A stretch of 64,000 nt of DNA from Betaproteobacteria bacterium HGW-Betaproteobacteria-4 (GCA_002840785.1 PHCH01000005.1:1-64000), one strand, 5' to 3'. Positions 50,070 to 59,365 are shown, counted from the stretch's first letter. Numbers and translations are program-made. The notes: generated by a model not told the origin, from the letters alone.

Positions 50070-52756
50070 TGAAAGACGAACTCCTCCCAGAAGTCCTGCG
50101 CCGCATCGAGGCCGACTTCAAGTTCAAAAAGGCCTCCGGTGGCTGGCTACAAGGTGGCACCTGCCCGAAGTGCAGCAAGAAGGAACTCTTCGCCAAAGCC
50201 GACAATCCGTGGGTGTTGAAGTGCGGCCGTTACAACAAGTGCGGCCATACGGTCTATGTCAAAGAAGAATACCCGGACATCTTCGACGACTGGTCGAAGC
50301 GCTACGTCCAGACCACCGAGGCGCCCAACGCGGCGGCCGACGCCTACCTGCGCAACGCCCGCGGCTTCGACATCGCGCCGCTCCAGGGCCTCTACACCCA
50401 GGAGTACTACCACGACCGCGACAAGAACATCGGCTCGGCGACGGTGCGTTTTCCCATCGCCAACGGCGGCTACTGGGAAAGGATCATCGACCAGCCAGAG
50501 CGCTTCGGCAAAAAGAAGGCGCACTTCAACTTTCACGCCAACTACCAGGGCACGGCCTGGGAACCGCCGATGCCGCAGCCGGATGACGAAATCTGGTTCG
50601 TCGAGGGCATCTTCGACAGCCTGTCGATGATGGCGCGCGGCACCTTCGCCGCCTCTCCGTTGAGCTGCAACAACTACCCCTACCTCTACCTGCAGGCCAT
50701 CGCCGAGCGCTGCGTGCAGGCCGAAAAGAAGCGCCCGAAGCTCGTTTTCGCCTACGACGACGGCAAGGCCGGCTGCGACTACATGAAGCGCCACGTCGCC
50801 CGGGCCCAGGCCGAAGGCTGGGAGGCCAGCGCCGCCTACATCCGCTTCGAGAGCGGCCGCAAGCGCGACTGGAACGACTACCACCTGGCCGGCGGCATCA
50901 CCGACGAGCTGATCGAGGACGCCCGCTACCGCGGCGCCCTGCTCACCGCCCGCAGCGCCGCCGACAAGGCCGGCATCATGTTTTCCCGCAAGACATGGAA
51001 CTCGTTTTTCTTCGGCTTCGACAACCGCCTGTACTGGTTCGAGATCGACTTTAAAAAGCTCAACGAGGCCAAGACCGCCATCCGCGAAATGGCCGACAAC
51101 GCCCAAAAGACCGACCAGCAGATCCTCGACATGGCGATGGAACAGTCCCGCTCGGTGATCGAGATCGCCAACTGTCTGCCCACCGCTCTCTACTACCAGT
51201 CCAGCGCCCTGACCGATGAGGCCTGGTATTACCTGCGCGTCGATTTCCCGCACGACGGCCCCAGCCTCAAGGCCGCCTTCAACGGCCGCCAGCTACGCGT
51301 CGCCGGCGAGTTCTCCAACCGCCTCATCCACGTCGCCCCGGGCGCCCTCTACACCGGCAACCAGCGCCACCTCGACCTCTGGCTCAAGTCGCAGATGTTC
51401 GGCATCAAGACGGTCGATTCCATCGACTTCATCGGCTACAGCAAGGAGCACAAGGCGTGGATCTTCGACAAGCTGGCCGTCGCCGACGGCAAGCTCATCG
51501 AGCTCAACGAAGAAGACTTCTTCGACATCGGCAAGCGCTCGGTCAATTCCCGCAACAAGACCGTCAACCTCGCCATCAATCCAGACCTCACCGAGTACGA
51601 CGGAAGGTGGGCCAAGATCCTCTGGGACTGCTTCGGCCCCAAAGGCATCGTCGCCCTCGCCTACTGGCTGGGCAGCTTCTTCGCCGAGCAGATCCGCGAA
51701 CCGCACTTCCACGAGTCCTACCCCTTCCTCGAAGTCACCGGCGAACCGAACGCCGGCAAGAGCACGCTCATCGAATTCTTCTGGAAGCTCTGCGGCCGCA
51801 CCGCCTATGAAGGTTTCGACCCGGCCAAGTCCTCCGCCGCCGGCCGCTCGCGCAACCTGGTGCAGGTCTCCAACCTGCCCATCGTGCTCATCGAATCCGA
51901 CCGCGACAAGGGCGAATCGGACAAACTCAAACAGCGCAGCTTCGACTGGGACGAGTTCAAGACCGCCTTCAACGGCCGCAGCGTGCGTAGCCTGGGCGTC
52001 AAGAACAGCGGTACCGACACCTACGAGCCGCCCTTCCGCGGCGCGCTGGTGATCAGCCAGAACGCCAAGGTCGTCGCCTCCGACGCCTTCATGCAGCGCA
52101 TCGTGCACATCTGGCTCGAGGCAACGCCCGTCACCACCACCAGCCGCGCCCACTTCAAGGCGCTCACCGGCTTCCCGGTCAAGGCCTGCAGCGGCTTCAT
52201 CGTCAAGGCCTGCAAGGCCGAGGCTGAGATCCTCAAGACGGTGGCCGAGCGCTACACGGATTACGTCGAGGCACTCGACCTCAACCCGCTGATCCGCCAG
52301 CAGCGCGTCAAGCACAACCACGCCCAACTCATGGCCCTGGTCGACGCCCTGCGCCTGATCGTCAATTTCAGCGATGACGCCTACGCCATGGTCATCAACG
52401 AAATCGTCGCCATGGCCATCGAGCGCCAGGAAACCATCAACGACGACCCGCCGGCCGTCCAGGAATTCTGGGACGTCGTCGACTACATCGAAGACCGCGA
52501 CCAGGACAAGCCGCTGCTCAACCACAGCCGAAACGAGCACGAAATCGCCATCAACCTCAACGAGTTCATCGCCAAGGCCGACGCCTTCCGCCAGCCGATC
52601 CCCGACATGCGCGAGCTCAAGAAACAGCTGCGCCAGAGCCGCAACCGCCAGTTTGTATCCGCCAACGTCACCGTCAATTCGGCCATCACCGGCACTTCAA
52701 AGAAGTGCTGGGTCTTCCGCTGCGAAGACAAGGGCCGCAAGCGCGGCGACGACTGA
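50069..52756 (+). CDS. Bifunctional primase (zinc-finger/toprim) - helicase replication protein
   Basis: CPKCSKKELFAKADNPWVLKCGRYNKCGH; toprim-like IWFVEGIFDSLSMMA and FAYDDGKAG; Walker A VTGEPNAGKSTLIEF. Confidence 0.88.
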   Translation: MKDELLPEVLRRIEADFKFKKASGGWLQGGTCPKCSKKELFAKADNPWVLKCGRYNKCGHTVYVKEEYPDIFDDWSKRYVQTTEAPNAAADAYLRNARGFDIAPLQGLYTQEYYHDRDKNIGSATVRFPIANGGYWERIIDQPERFGKKKAHFNFHANYQGTAWEPPMPQPDDEIWFVEGIFDSLSMMARGTFAASPLSCNNYPYLYLQAIAERCVQAEKKRPKLVFAYDDGKAGCDYMKRHVARAQAEGWEASAAYIRFESGRKRDWNDYHLAGGITDELIEDARYRGALLTARSAADKAGIMFSRKTWNSFFFGFDNRLYWFEIDFKKLNEAKTAIREMADNAQKTDQQILDMAMEQSRSVIEIANCLPTALYYQSSALTDEAWYYLRVDFPHDGPSLKAAFNGRQLRVAGEFSNRLIHVAPGALYTGNQRHLDLWLKSQMFGIKTVDSIDFIGYSKEHKAWIFDKLAVADGKLIELNEEDFFDIGKRSVNSRNKTVNLAINPDLTEYDGRWAKILWDCFGPKGIVALAYWLGSFFAEQIREPHFHESYPFLEVTGEPNAGKSTLIEFFWKLCGRTAYEGFDPAKSSAAGRSRNLVQVSNLPIVLIESDRDKGESDKLKQRSFDWDEFKTAFNGRSVRSLGVKNSGTDTYEPPFRGALVISQNAKVVASDAFMQRIVHIWLEATPVTTTSRAHFKALTGFPVKACSGFIVKACKAEAEILKTVAERYTDYVEALDLNPLIRQQRVKHNHAQLMALVDALRLIVNFSDDAYAMVINEIVAMAIERQETINDDPPAVQEFWDVVDYIEDRDQDKPLLNHSRNEHEIAINLNEFIAKADAFRQPIPDMRELKKQLRQSRNRQFVSANVTVNSAITGTSKKCWVFRCEDKGRKRGDD

Positions 52757-52791
52757 CCCGTATCACCGCATCACAACCAAGGAGATCTACC

Positions 52792-53253
52792 ATGAGCAAT
52801 ACCATCGTCACCAGCCACAAGCTGCAGCGCCTGATCGGCGCCGCCGCCAATATCCAGAGCCTCATGCACGACGGTACCCTCACCGCCGCCTGGGGCGAAG
52901 GCGACGCAGACCAGGTCCACGCCGCAGTCACTGCCTTCGACGCGCTCACCGATGCAGCTGACAAGGTGCGCGCCGAGCAGAGGGCCGCCAGCCCGTTCCT
53001 CCTCTACCGCCGGGAAATCATGGCCGCCACGCCGGCCGGCATGGCCCTGCGCTTTCTGGTCATGTCGCTGTACGGCAGACAGGCCGTGCCACTGCGCGAT
53101 CTGATCGAATACTTCGGCGACCACGAAAAACGCATCGCCATCGAATGCATCACCTGCTTCACCATCAACGGCGACCGCGACAGCCAGTTCATGAGTCTCG
53201 GGATTGAACTCGTCGAAGACGCCTGCAACGAAGCGAGCGAGGTGGCAGCATGA
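52792..53253 (+). CDS. Hypothetical phage protein
   Basis: ATG at 52792 with AAGGAG Shine-Dalgarno. Confidence 0.55.
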   Translation: MSNTIVTSHKLQRLIGAAANIQSLMHDGTLTAAWGEGDADQVHAAVTAFDALTDAADKVRAEQRAASPFLLYRREIMAATPAGMALRFLVMSLYGRQAVPLRDLIEYFGDHEKRIAIECITCFTINGDRDSQFMSLGIELVEDACNEASEVAA

Positions 53254-53648
53254 GCACCAGCAACCTCGACGGAAGCCGCGACACGGCCGCTGACCGCATG
53301 CTCTCCGACTGGCGCAAGGATCTGGTGGAAAGAAACGCCAGGATGAAGGCCGACCGCCCCGCCGGCGAAGCCGCCCTGCGCCGCCTGCTTCCTATCGCCC
53401 AGCGTGACACCGACCAAAGCGGCAGGGTCGCCCGCATCCTGCTCGGACTCTACAACGGCCACCGCTTCCCGCTCAACCTGACCAACCTGCGCAGCCTCGA
53501 CGACGCCATCTTTGAAGACGTCATCGCTGTCCTCCGCATGGACGCCAACGCCTATCAGGAAGTGCACCTCTACTTCGAAAACGGCGGCCGGATATTCGAA
53601 AAGCTGGCTGACGACTGGGGCATGAACGAGAAAGCGAGGGAATCGTGA
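53250..53648 (+). CDS. Hypothetical phage protein
   Basis: ATGA overlap. Confidence 0.55.
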   Translation: MSTSNLDGSRDTAADRMLSDWRKDLVERNARMKADRPAGEAALRRLLPIAQRDTDQSGRVARILLGLYNGHRFPLNLTNLRSLDDAIFEDVIAVLRMDANAYQEVHLYFENGGRIFEKLADDWGMNEKARES

Positions 53649-53818
53649 AAGTCCGTCACCTCATCGCATTGCTACAAGAAATGCCAGAGGACGCCGACGT
53701 CCTCGCTGAAACCATCCGATATGAAACCGGACAGCCAGAACTATTCGCAATCGAGCGCGTCGCCACGGCCGAATCGCCGGTCTACGGCACCGCCGTCGTC
53801 ATCGAACTGGAGGACTGA
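53645..53818 (+). CDS. Small hypothetical phage protein (GTG start)
   Basis: VKVRHLIALLQEMPEDADVLAETIRYETGQPELFAIERVATAESPVYGTAVVIELED; not in ORF track. Confidence 0.5.
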   Translation: MKVRHLIALLQEMPEDADVLAETIRYETGQPELFAIERVATAESPVYGTAVVIELED

Positions 53819-53821
53819 ACC

Positions 53822-54220
53822 ATGCAGATCTTACCCGCTCACAACGTCAGCCTCGTCATCACCGGCCTCACCAACCTGGCCGACGAACTCGAACTGGCCG
53901 AAATGCCGCAATGGCACGCCGTAGCCAGCGCGGCCGCCTGCATTGAACACCTGCTGCACGGCGAAACGCCGACCGACATCGCTGACGTTACCGCCAGCCT
54001 CAAGGATCTGGGTATCAAGAACCCTGGCGTTCGGCGCTGCGGGCAATTCACCTTCCTGCTAATTGACCTGTCTATCACCATGATCGACGCCATCCGCCTT
54101 GGCCTGCTCGACATCCAGCCAAAGCTAGAACGTCCAAAAATCCAGCCACTCTGGATCGGCATCGACATGGCCAAGCCCGGCAAGGACACCACCGTCTTCC
54201 GCGGAGACTGCCATGCGTAA
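53822..54220 (+). CDS. Hypothetical phage protein
   Basis: ORF in operon. Confidence 0.5.
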   Translation: MQILPAHNVSLVITGLTNLADELELAEMPQWHAVASAAACIEHLLHGETPTDIADVTASLKDLGIKNPGVRRCGQFTFLLIDLSITMIDAIRLGLLDIQPKLERPKIQPLWIGIDMAKPGKDTTVFRGDCHA

Positions 54221-54641
54221 GCACTGCAAACGCACCGTCCGCCGCCAGGTCGCGCCCACCCTCGTCGCCTACCTGCTCAATCCGGAAGTCAGCACTCAGG
54301 AGCGCCTGTCCGTCGTCGCCATCCGCAGCGGCTATGCCACCACCGCCCACTTCGACGTTCTCGCCGACTGCCGCGACATGCTTGCCCTCGCCGCCGCCGA
54401 GAAAAACGACAGCCAAACCATGACCATCTGCGAACTGGGCTTCATCGCCCTGCAGAACATCAAGGAGCGCTACCTCGAACGCCAGCGCATCGGCGCCAGC
54501 GGTGACGAGCTGCAAGCCCTGCAAGCCCTCGTCGACATCTCCGAAGACTTCTGGAAACGCCAGTCCGGTGCCCTCTTCATCGACGCCGAAGCCGCCCTCG
54601 GCAAGGCCCGCGCCGAATACCGCGAAAGGAAAGCCGCATGA
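54213..54641 (+). CDS. Hypothetical phage protein
   Basis: ORF in operon. Confidence 0.5.
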   Translation: MRKHCKRTVRRQVAPTLVAYLLNPEVSTQERLSVVAIRSGYATTAHFDVLADCRDMLALAAAEKNDSQTMTICELGFIALQNIKERYLERQRIGASGDELQALQALVDISEDFWKRQSGALFIDAEAALGKARAEYRERKAA

Positions 54642-54904
54642 CCGCCCTCGCCCTCTTCGCCGCCACCTTCTTCCTGGTCCTCTTCCTCGGCCTGCAAAGC
54701 CTCAACGTCAACGGCGGTCACAAGCTGCTCGCCGCCATCACCAGCCTCGGAATCAGCACCGCCAACATCGTTGTCCTAAAAACCATGCCCGGCCCAACCG
54801 GCCTCATGGAAGTCGCCGCCTACTGCCTCGGCGGACCGGCCGGCATCCTCGTCTCCATGGTCATCCACCCGTGGATGGTCACCAAGTTCGGGAGAAAGCA
54901 ATGA
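54638..54904 (+). CDS. Small membrane protein
   Basis: Three hydrophobic segments; overlaps neighbours by ATGA. Confidence 0.55.
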   Translation: MTALALFAATFFLVLFLGLQSLNVNGGHKLLAAITSLGISTANIVVLKTMPGPTGLMEVAAYCLGGPAGILVSMVIHPWMVTKFGRKQ

Positions 54905-55299
54905 CCACAGAAAACATAGCCAAAGCCTTCAACATCGATCCGGCCACCATTGAACTGGTCAACTCCACGGTCAACCGGAAAAACGAGCCAAAAACGGAAA
55001 GCTGCGACTGCCTCAACGACTGCGGCGACGACCCAAGGCTGGACAGCGGCAAGGTCGACTACTGCGACTACCACAAGAAACGCATCGCCATGCTCGCCAT
55101 GATCGAACGGATCCACTGGCTGAAGCCCGCCGACCGCCTTCCCGACGCCGACGAAACCGTCATGATCGTCACCCCGACCCATGACGACCCCGTCTGGCTC
55201 GGCTACTACGACGGCACCACCTGGATAACCGTCGAAGGCCTCCCCCTCGCCGACAACGCGGTCACCGAATGGGCACCCATGCCGCGAGGCCCGCAATGA
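54901..55299 (+). CDS. DUF551-like phage protein carrying an in-frame interspersed repeat
   Basis: IHWLKPADRLPDADETVMIVTPTHDDPVWLGYYDGTTWI; STVNRKNEPKTE from repeat copy 7. Confidence 0.65.
   Translation: MTTENIAKAFNIDPATIELVNSTVNRKNEPKTESCDCLNDCGDDPRLDSGKVDYCDYHKKRIAMLAMIERIHWLKPADRLPDADETVMIVTPTHDDPVWLGYYDGTTWITVEGLPLADNAVTEWAPMPRGPQ
54965..55000 (+). repeat. Interspersed repeat copy 7 (in phage gene)
   Basis: CCACGGTCAACCGGAAAAACGAGCCAAAAACGGAAA. Confidence 0.8.
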
Positions 55300-57077
55300 T
55301 CAACCATCGCGAAATCCGCCACTTCCACATGTGCGGCGCCATCGGTGGCGGCGCCAAGGGCTTCAACCGCGGCCAGGCGCGCGTCGGCAACCTGGTCGCC
55401 AAGTTCCGCTGCCTCGGCTCGGTCGATGTCGACGCCGCAGCCAACCGCGACTTCCAGCGCCTGGTCGGCGTGCCGGCGACGACGCTGGACCTCTTCGACC
55501 GCGACCAGTACCTCGCCTTCCACGGCAAGGAACCGCCGGCCGGCTGGCGCGAGGCCACCCCGGCGGACATCCGCGCCGCCGCCGGCCATGAGTTCCCGCA
55601 CATCGTCTTCACCAGCATGCCGTGCAAGGGCTTCAGCGGCCTGCTCAACGAGACCAAGAGCAAGACCTCGAAATACCAGGCGCTCAACCGCCTGACGCTG
55701 CGCGGCATGTGGCTGATGCTCGAAGCCTTCGCCGAGGATCCGCCCGAGCTGATCCTGTTCGAGAACGTCCCGCGCATCGCCACCCGGGGCCGCCACCTGC
55801 TCGACCAGATCAACAGCCTGCTGACCTCCTACGGCTACGCTGTCGCCGAGACCACCCACGACTGCGGCGAACTCGGCGGACTGGCCGAGAGCCGCAAGCG
55901 CTTCCTGCTCGTCGCCCGCCACATCGCCAAGGTGCCGCCCTTCCTCTACGAACCGGAGAAGAAGCGCCTGCAGGGCGTCGGCACGGTGCTCGGCCGCATG
56001 CCGCTGCCCGGCGACCTCACCGCCGGCCCCATGCACCGCGTGCCCAACCTGCAATGGAAAACGTGGGTCCGCCTCGCCTTCGTCGAAGCCGGCAGCGACT
56101 GGCGCAGCCTGAACAAGCTGGCGGTCGACAACGGCCACCTGCGCGATTTCCTGATCGTGCCGGAATTCAACCGTGGCTACCTCGGCGTCAATCGCTGGGA
56201 CGAGCCGGCCGGCACTATCACCGGAAACACCAGGGCCACCAACGGAAACTTCTCCGTCGCCGATCCGCGCTTCCCGGCCGGCGGCGAATACGGCCAGCTC
56301 GGTGTCCGCGCCTGGGACGAACCGACCGGCGCCATCACCGGCCAGCGCAGCCCCATCCAGGGCGGCTTCTCGGTCGCCGACCCGCGCCACTTCGGCCCGG
56401 CCAAGCACAGCAACGAATTCCGCATCGTGCCCTGGCACCAGAACGCCCAGACCGTCACCGGCGCCCACGGCACCGGCCAGTGCGTCGCCGACCCGCGCCG
56501 CGCCGGCGACGGCTTCGGCAAATACCTGGTCACCCCCTGGGACAGCCCCTCCGGCGCCGTCATTTCCGGCAGCACCACCGGCCAGGGCGCCTACGCCGTC
56601 GCCGACCCGCGCACCGGCCTCGATCGCGCCAAGGGCGACCACTACCTGACCGCCGGCCACTACGGCGTCACCCCGTGGGATAGCCCGAGCGGCGCCGTCT
56701 CGGCCGCCGCCGGACACGACAACGGCCGCTGGTCCGTCGCCGACCCGCGCATGCCGGAACAGACCGACAAACTGGTCGCCCGCATCCGCGCCCTCGACGG
56801 CACCTGGCACCGCCCCTTCACCACCCTCGAACTCGCCGCCCTGCAAAGCCTCGTCGATCCCGAAGAACACCTCGAACTCGACGGCCTCAGCGACAGCGAC
56901 TGGCGCGAACGCATCGGCAACGCCGTCCCGCCCGCAGCTGCCGAAGCAATCGCCGGCGTAATGGGCGTCACGCTGCTGCTGGCGTGGTCAGGCGAGACTT
57001 TCCTGCTCTCGTCCATGCCCATCTGGGTGCGGCCGGTAGCGATGGCACTGAGCGTTGCACAGGGAGGTGCAGCATGA
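55296..57077 (+). CDS. Divergent C5-cytosine DNA methyltransferase with internal repeats
   Basis: FHMCGAIGGGAKGFNRG, TSMPCKGFSGL, LFENVPRI, ESRKRFLLVAR, IGNAVPPAAAEAI; five VADPR-ending units. Confidence 0.85.
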   Translation: MINHREIRHFHMCGAIGGGAKGFNRGQARVGNLVAKFRCLGSVDVDAAANRDFQRLVGVPATTLDLFDRDQYLAFHGKEPPAGWREATPADIRAAAGHEFPHIVFTSMPCKGFSGLLNETKSKTSKYQALNRLTLRGMWLMLEAFAEDPPELILFENVPRIATRGRHLLDQINSLLTSYGYAVAETTHDCGELGGLAESRKRFLLVARHIAKVPPFLYEPEKKRLQGVGTVLGRMPLPGDLTAGPMHRVPNLQWKTWVRLAFVEAGSDWRSLNKLAVDNGHLRDFLIVPEFNRGYLGVNRWDEPAGTITGNTRATNGNFSVADPRFPAGGEYGQLGVRAWDEPTGAITGQRSPIQGGFSVADPRHFGPAKHSNEFRIVPWHQNAQTVTGAHGTGQCVADPRRAGDGFGKYLVTPWDSPSGAVISGSTTGQGAYAVADPRTGLDRAKGDHYLTAGHYGVTPWDSPSGAVSAAAGHDNGRWSVADPRMPEQTDKLVARIRALDGTWHRPFTTLELAALQSLVDPEEHLELDGLSDSDWRERIGNAVPPAAAEAIAGVMGVTLLLAWSGETFLLSSMPIWVRPVAMALSVAQGGAA

Positions 57078-57661
57078 GCGACCTCTTCTATCTGCAGGAC
57101 AGCCGCGGCTTGACTGGCGAAAATATGATGTTTTGGGCTTTCGGCGGTGGATACACCTCTGATATTCGCCAGGCGGAAGTTTTCTCTAAAGAGGCCGCCG
57201 TTCGTCAGCACCAAAGCCGAGAGTCCGACATTCCTTGGCCTGCTGAGTACATCAAAGGCCGCTTTTACACGCCCGTTGATATGCAGCACTTACGGCACGC
57301 CGATGGCAACAGCAGGGATGTGGCTTTTTACGAACAAGTTCCAGGTCGCTGGATCGGCAACGACTGTCTGTGGGTTTATGGCAGCACGGAAACAACTGAT
57401 CTACGGCTGGCCAGCGTGTTCGCCAGTCTGCAGCCGGGGTGCGTGATGTGGCCTGTTGAAGAAATTCAGAAGCTGGCGAGGCCGGCAGTGCGGGCTAGTG
57501 ACGTTTCGATAAAGGAAGCGCTGGATGGATCTGGAATCGTTATCAACAAACCCAAGCGCACCAAACGCGAAGTGTTCAACTGCCACCAGTGCGGACGCTT
57601 CATAAGCGAGGACCAGCGTTTCTTTGACTGCCCGAACTGCGGCGCGGAGAACCGGCCATGA
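57074..57661 (+). CDS. Hypothetical phage protein with C-terminal zinc ribbon
   Basis: FNCHQCGRFISEDQRFFDCPNCGAE. Confidence 0.6.
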   Translation: MSDLFYLQDSRGLTGENMMFWAFGGGYTSDIRQAEVFSKEAAVRQHQSRESDIPWPAEYIKGRFYTPVDMQHLRHADGNSRDVAFYEQVPGRWIGNDCLWVYGSTETTDLRLASVFASLQPGCVMWPVEEIQKLARPAVRASDVSIKEALDGSGIVINKPKRTKREVFNCHQCGRFISEDQRFFDCPNCGAENRP

Positions 57662-58041
57662 TCGCCCTATCCATCCGCCAGCCCTGGGCCTGGCTCATCC
57701 TAAACGCCGGCAAGGACATCGAAAACCGCGACTGGAAAACCCCCTACCGCGGCCCCTGCCTGATCCACGCCTCGAAGTCGGCCACCAAGCAGGACTACCA
57801 GGACGCCATCGACTTCATTAACTGCCGCCTTGACCACCCGATTATCGAAGTCCCGCCCATCGACCAGTTCGACCGCGGCGGCATCGTCGGCATGGTCGAC
57901 ATCGTCGGCTGCACCGACACCTCCGACTCCCCCTGGTTCGTCGGCGACTACGGCTTCGTCCTGCGCAACCCGAAACCCTTGCCCTTCACCCCCTACAAAG
58001 GCCGCCTCGGCTTCTTCAACGTCCCGGAGATCAAACCATGA
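57658..58041 (+). CDS. ASCH-domain protein
   Basis: ALSIRQPWAWLILNAGKDIENRDWKTPYRGPCLIHASK. Confidence 0.85.
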   Translation: MIALSIRQPWAWLILNAGKDIENRDWKTPYRGPCLIHASKSATKQDYQDAIDFINCRLDHPIIEVPPIDQFDRGGIVGMVDIVGCTDTSDSPWFVGDYGFVLRNPKPLPFTPYKGRLGFFNVPEIKP

Positions 58042-58385
58042 GCCAAGCAATCTACCCGGCCACCCTGGCCGCCATGACCGCCAAGCGCGCCGGCGAAAAA
58101 TACCGCCCCAGCAACGGCACCGAAGGCGACCTCTTCTTCGCCGCTTGGTGCGGCAAATGCCAGCGCGACAAAGCCATGCGCGAAGGCTGCGCCATCGAAG
58201 AGTGCGACGACAGCGAACGATGCGACCTCATCGCCTCCACCATGATGTTCGACATCGACGAACCGGGCTACCCGACCGAATGGCAATACGACAAAACCGG
58301 CCAGCCCAGCTGCACCGCCTACATCCCCGCCGGCGACCTGCTCCCACCGCAACGCTGCGAGCACACCCAGGACCTGTTCGCATGA
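58038..58385 (+). CDS. Hypothetical phage protein, Cys-rich
   Basis: AAWCGKCQRDKAMREGCAIEECDDSERCDL; last gene before integron. Confidence 0.6.
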   Translation: MSQAIYPATLAAMTAKRAGEKYRPSNGTEGDLFFAAWCGKCQRDKAMREGCAIEECDDSERCDLIASTMMFDIDEPGYPTEWQYDKTGQPSCTAYIPAGDLLPPQRCEHTQDLFA

Positions 58386-58395
58386 TCGCGACAGG

Positions 58396-58462
58396 ATTTA
58401 ACGCTTAGGTAAGCGGCCGAGCGGCGTAGCCGCGAAGGTCGCGCTTGACCGCCGTGTTCGGC
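58396..58462 (-). repeat. attC site A
   Basis: Minus: GCCGAACACGGCGGTCAAGCGCGACC...CCGCTTACCTAAGCGTTAAAT; arms GGTCAAGCG/CGCTTACC with extra C. Confidence 0.82.
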
Positions 58463-58488
58463 GGCGCTTTACGGACAAGGAGAACGAA

Positions 58489-58803
58489 ATGGAACACATG
58501 GAAATAGTGGATATGAGCACCGAAGAGGGACGCGCAACGGTTGAGGAATACGATCGCGACAAGGCCGAGACGGTGCGCTTTGGGCAGCAGCTTTTCGCAA
58601 AGATCAAGCGCAGCAGCAAGTATTACAACCAGAACGAATGGGCGGAGGCCGAACCGAAACGCTGGGGAGGATTTCCGTTCAAGGTGCGGGTCGATCCGAC
58701 CTACGGCGAATACTGCATTCAGGGCGGCCCCGGCGGGCAATACCGGCTGGCCGACGTGAATCTCTTCGTTGTCGAGGGCGGCCGCGAGCTGCGGATTTCG
58801 TGA
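58489..58803 (+). CDS. Cassette-borne hypothetical protein
   Basis: AAGGAGAACGAA Shine-Dalgarno then ATG; 104 aa, coding-like. Confidence 0.7.
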   Translation: MEHMEIVDMSTEEGRATVEEYDRDKAETVRFGQQLFAKIKRSSKYYNQNEWAEAEPKRWGGFPFKVRVDPTYGEYCIQGGPGGQYRLADVNLFVVEGGRELRIS

Positions 58804-58804
58804 C

Positions 58805-58866
58805 GCCGAACGCTGGCGGTAACGCGACTGAGCGTAGCGAAGGTCGCGTTGACCGCAATGTTGGAC
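58805..58866 (-). repeat. attC site B
   Basis: Minus: GTCCAACATTGCGGTCAACGCGACC...TCGCGTTACCGCCAGCGTTCGGC; arms GGTCAACGCGA/TCGCGTTACC with extra C. Confidence 0.82.
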
Positions 58867-58879
58867 GGCTGACGCCACC

Positions 58880-59365
58880 ATGCTGATACCACTTGTGACC
58901 TTCGAGGAAATTGACCTGGCGGCGGCCAATGAGTGCTTGGCCGCCTGGGGCCACAAGATGGGGCCGCTTGAGCGCGGGAACAAGGCCGGCGTTCACTACG
59001 CACTGTGCCACGACGGGCGGCCGGTGGCGGTGGCGATGACCTCGACGCTGATTCGTGAGCGGGTAGGCGGTGGATTGGGACACCTGACGCGCGAGAATGC
59101 CTGCGAGCTTTCGAGGCTTTGCGCCGAGCGCGCCGGACTCTGCCGGGTTGCACTGCGGCTATGGCGGGAGTTCGTTTTCCCGGCGACGGGTTACGAGTAT
59201 GCGATCAGCTACCAAGATGCGGACATTCACAACGGGAACACCTACCGCTTCGACGGCTGGACGCGAGAGGCGTTTTCTCGCAGCGGAACCGACAGCCGGA
59301 GTGGCCGCCGGGGAAGAAACAAATGGATATGGGTATGGCGCAACCCAAAGGCGCCCAACGCTTAG
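58880..59365 (+). CDS. Cassette-borne Mom-like (GNAT-fold DNA modification) protein
   Basis: CHDGRPVAVAMTS...ELSRLCAERAGLCRVALRLWREFVFPATGYEYAISYQDADIHNGNTYRFDGWTREAFSRSG. Confidence 0.55.
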   Translation: MLIPLVTFEEIDLAAANECLAAWGHKMGPLERGNKAGVHYALCHDGRPVAVAMTSTLIRERVGGGLGHLTRENACELSRLCAERAGLCRVALRLWREFVFPATGYEYAISYQDADIHNGNTYRFDGWTREAFSRSGTDSRSGRRGRNKWIWVWRNPKAPNA

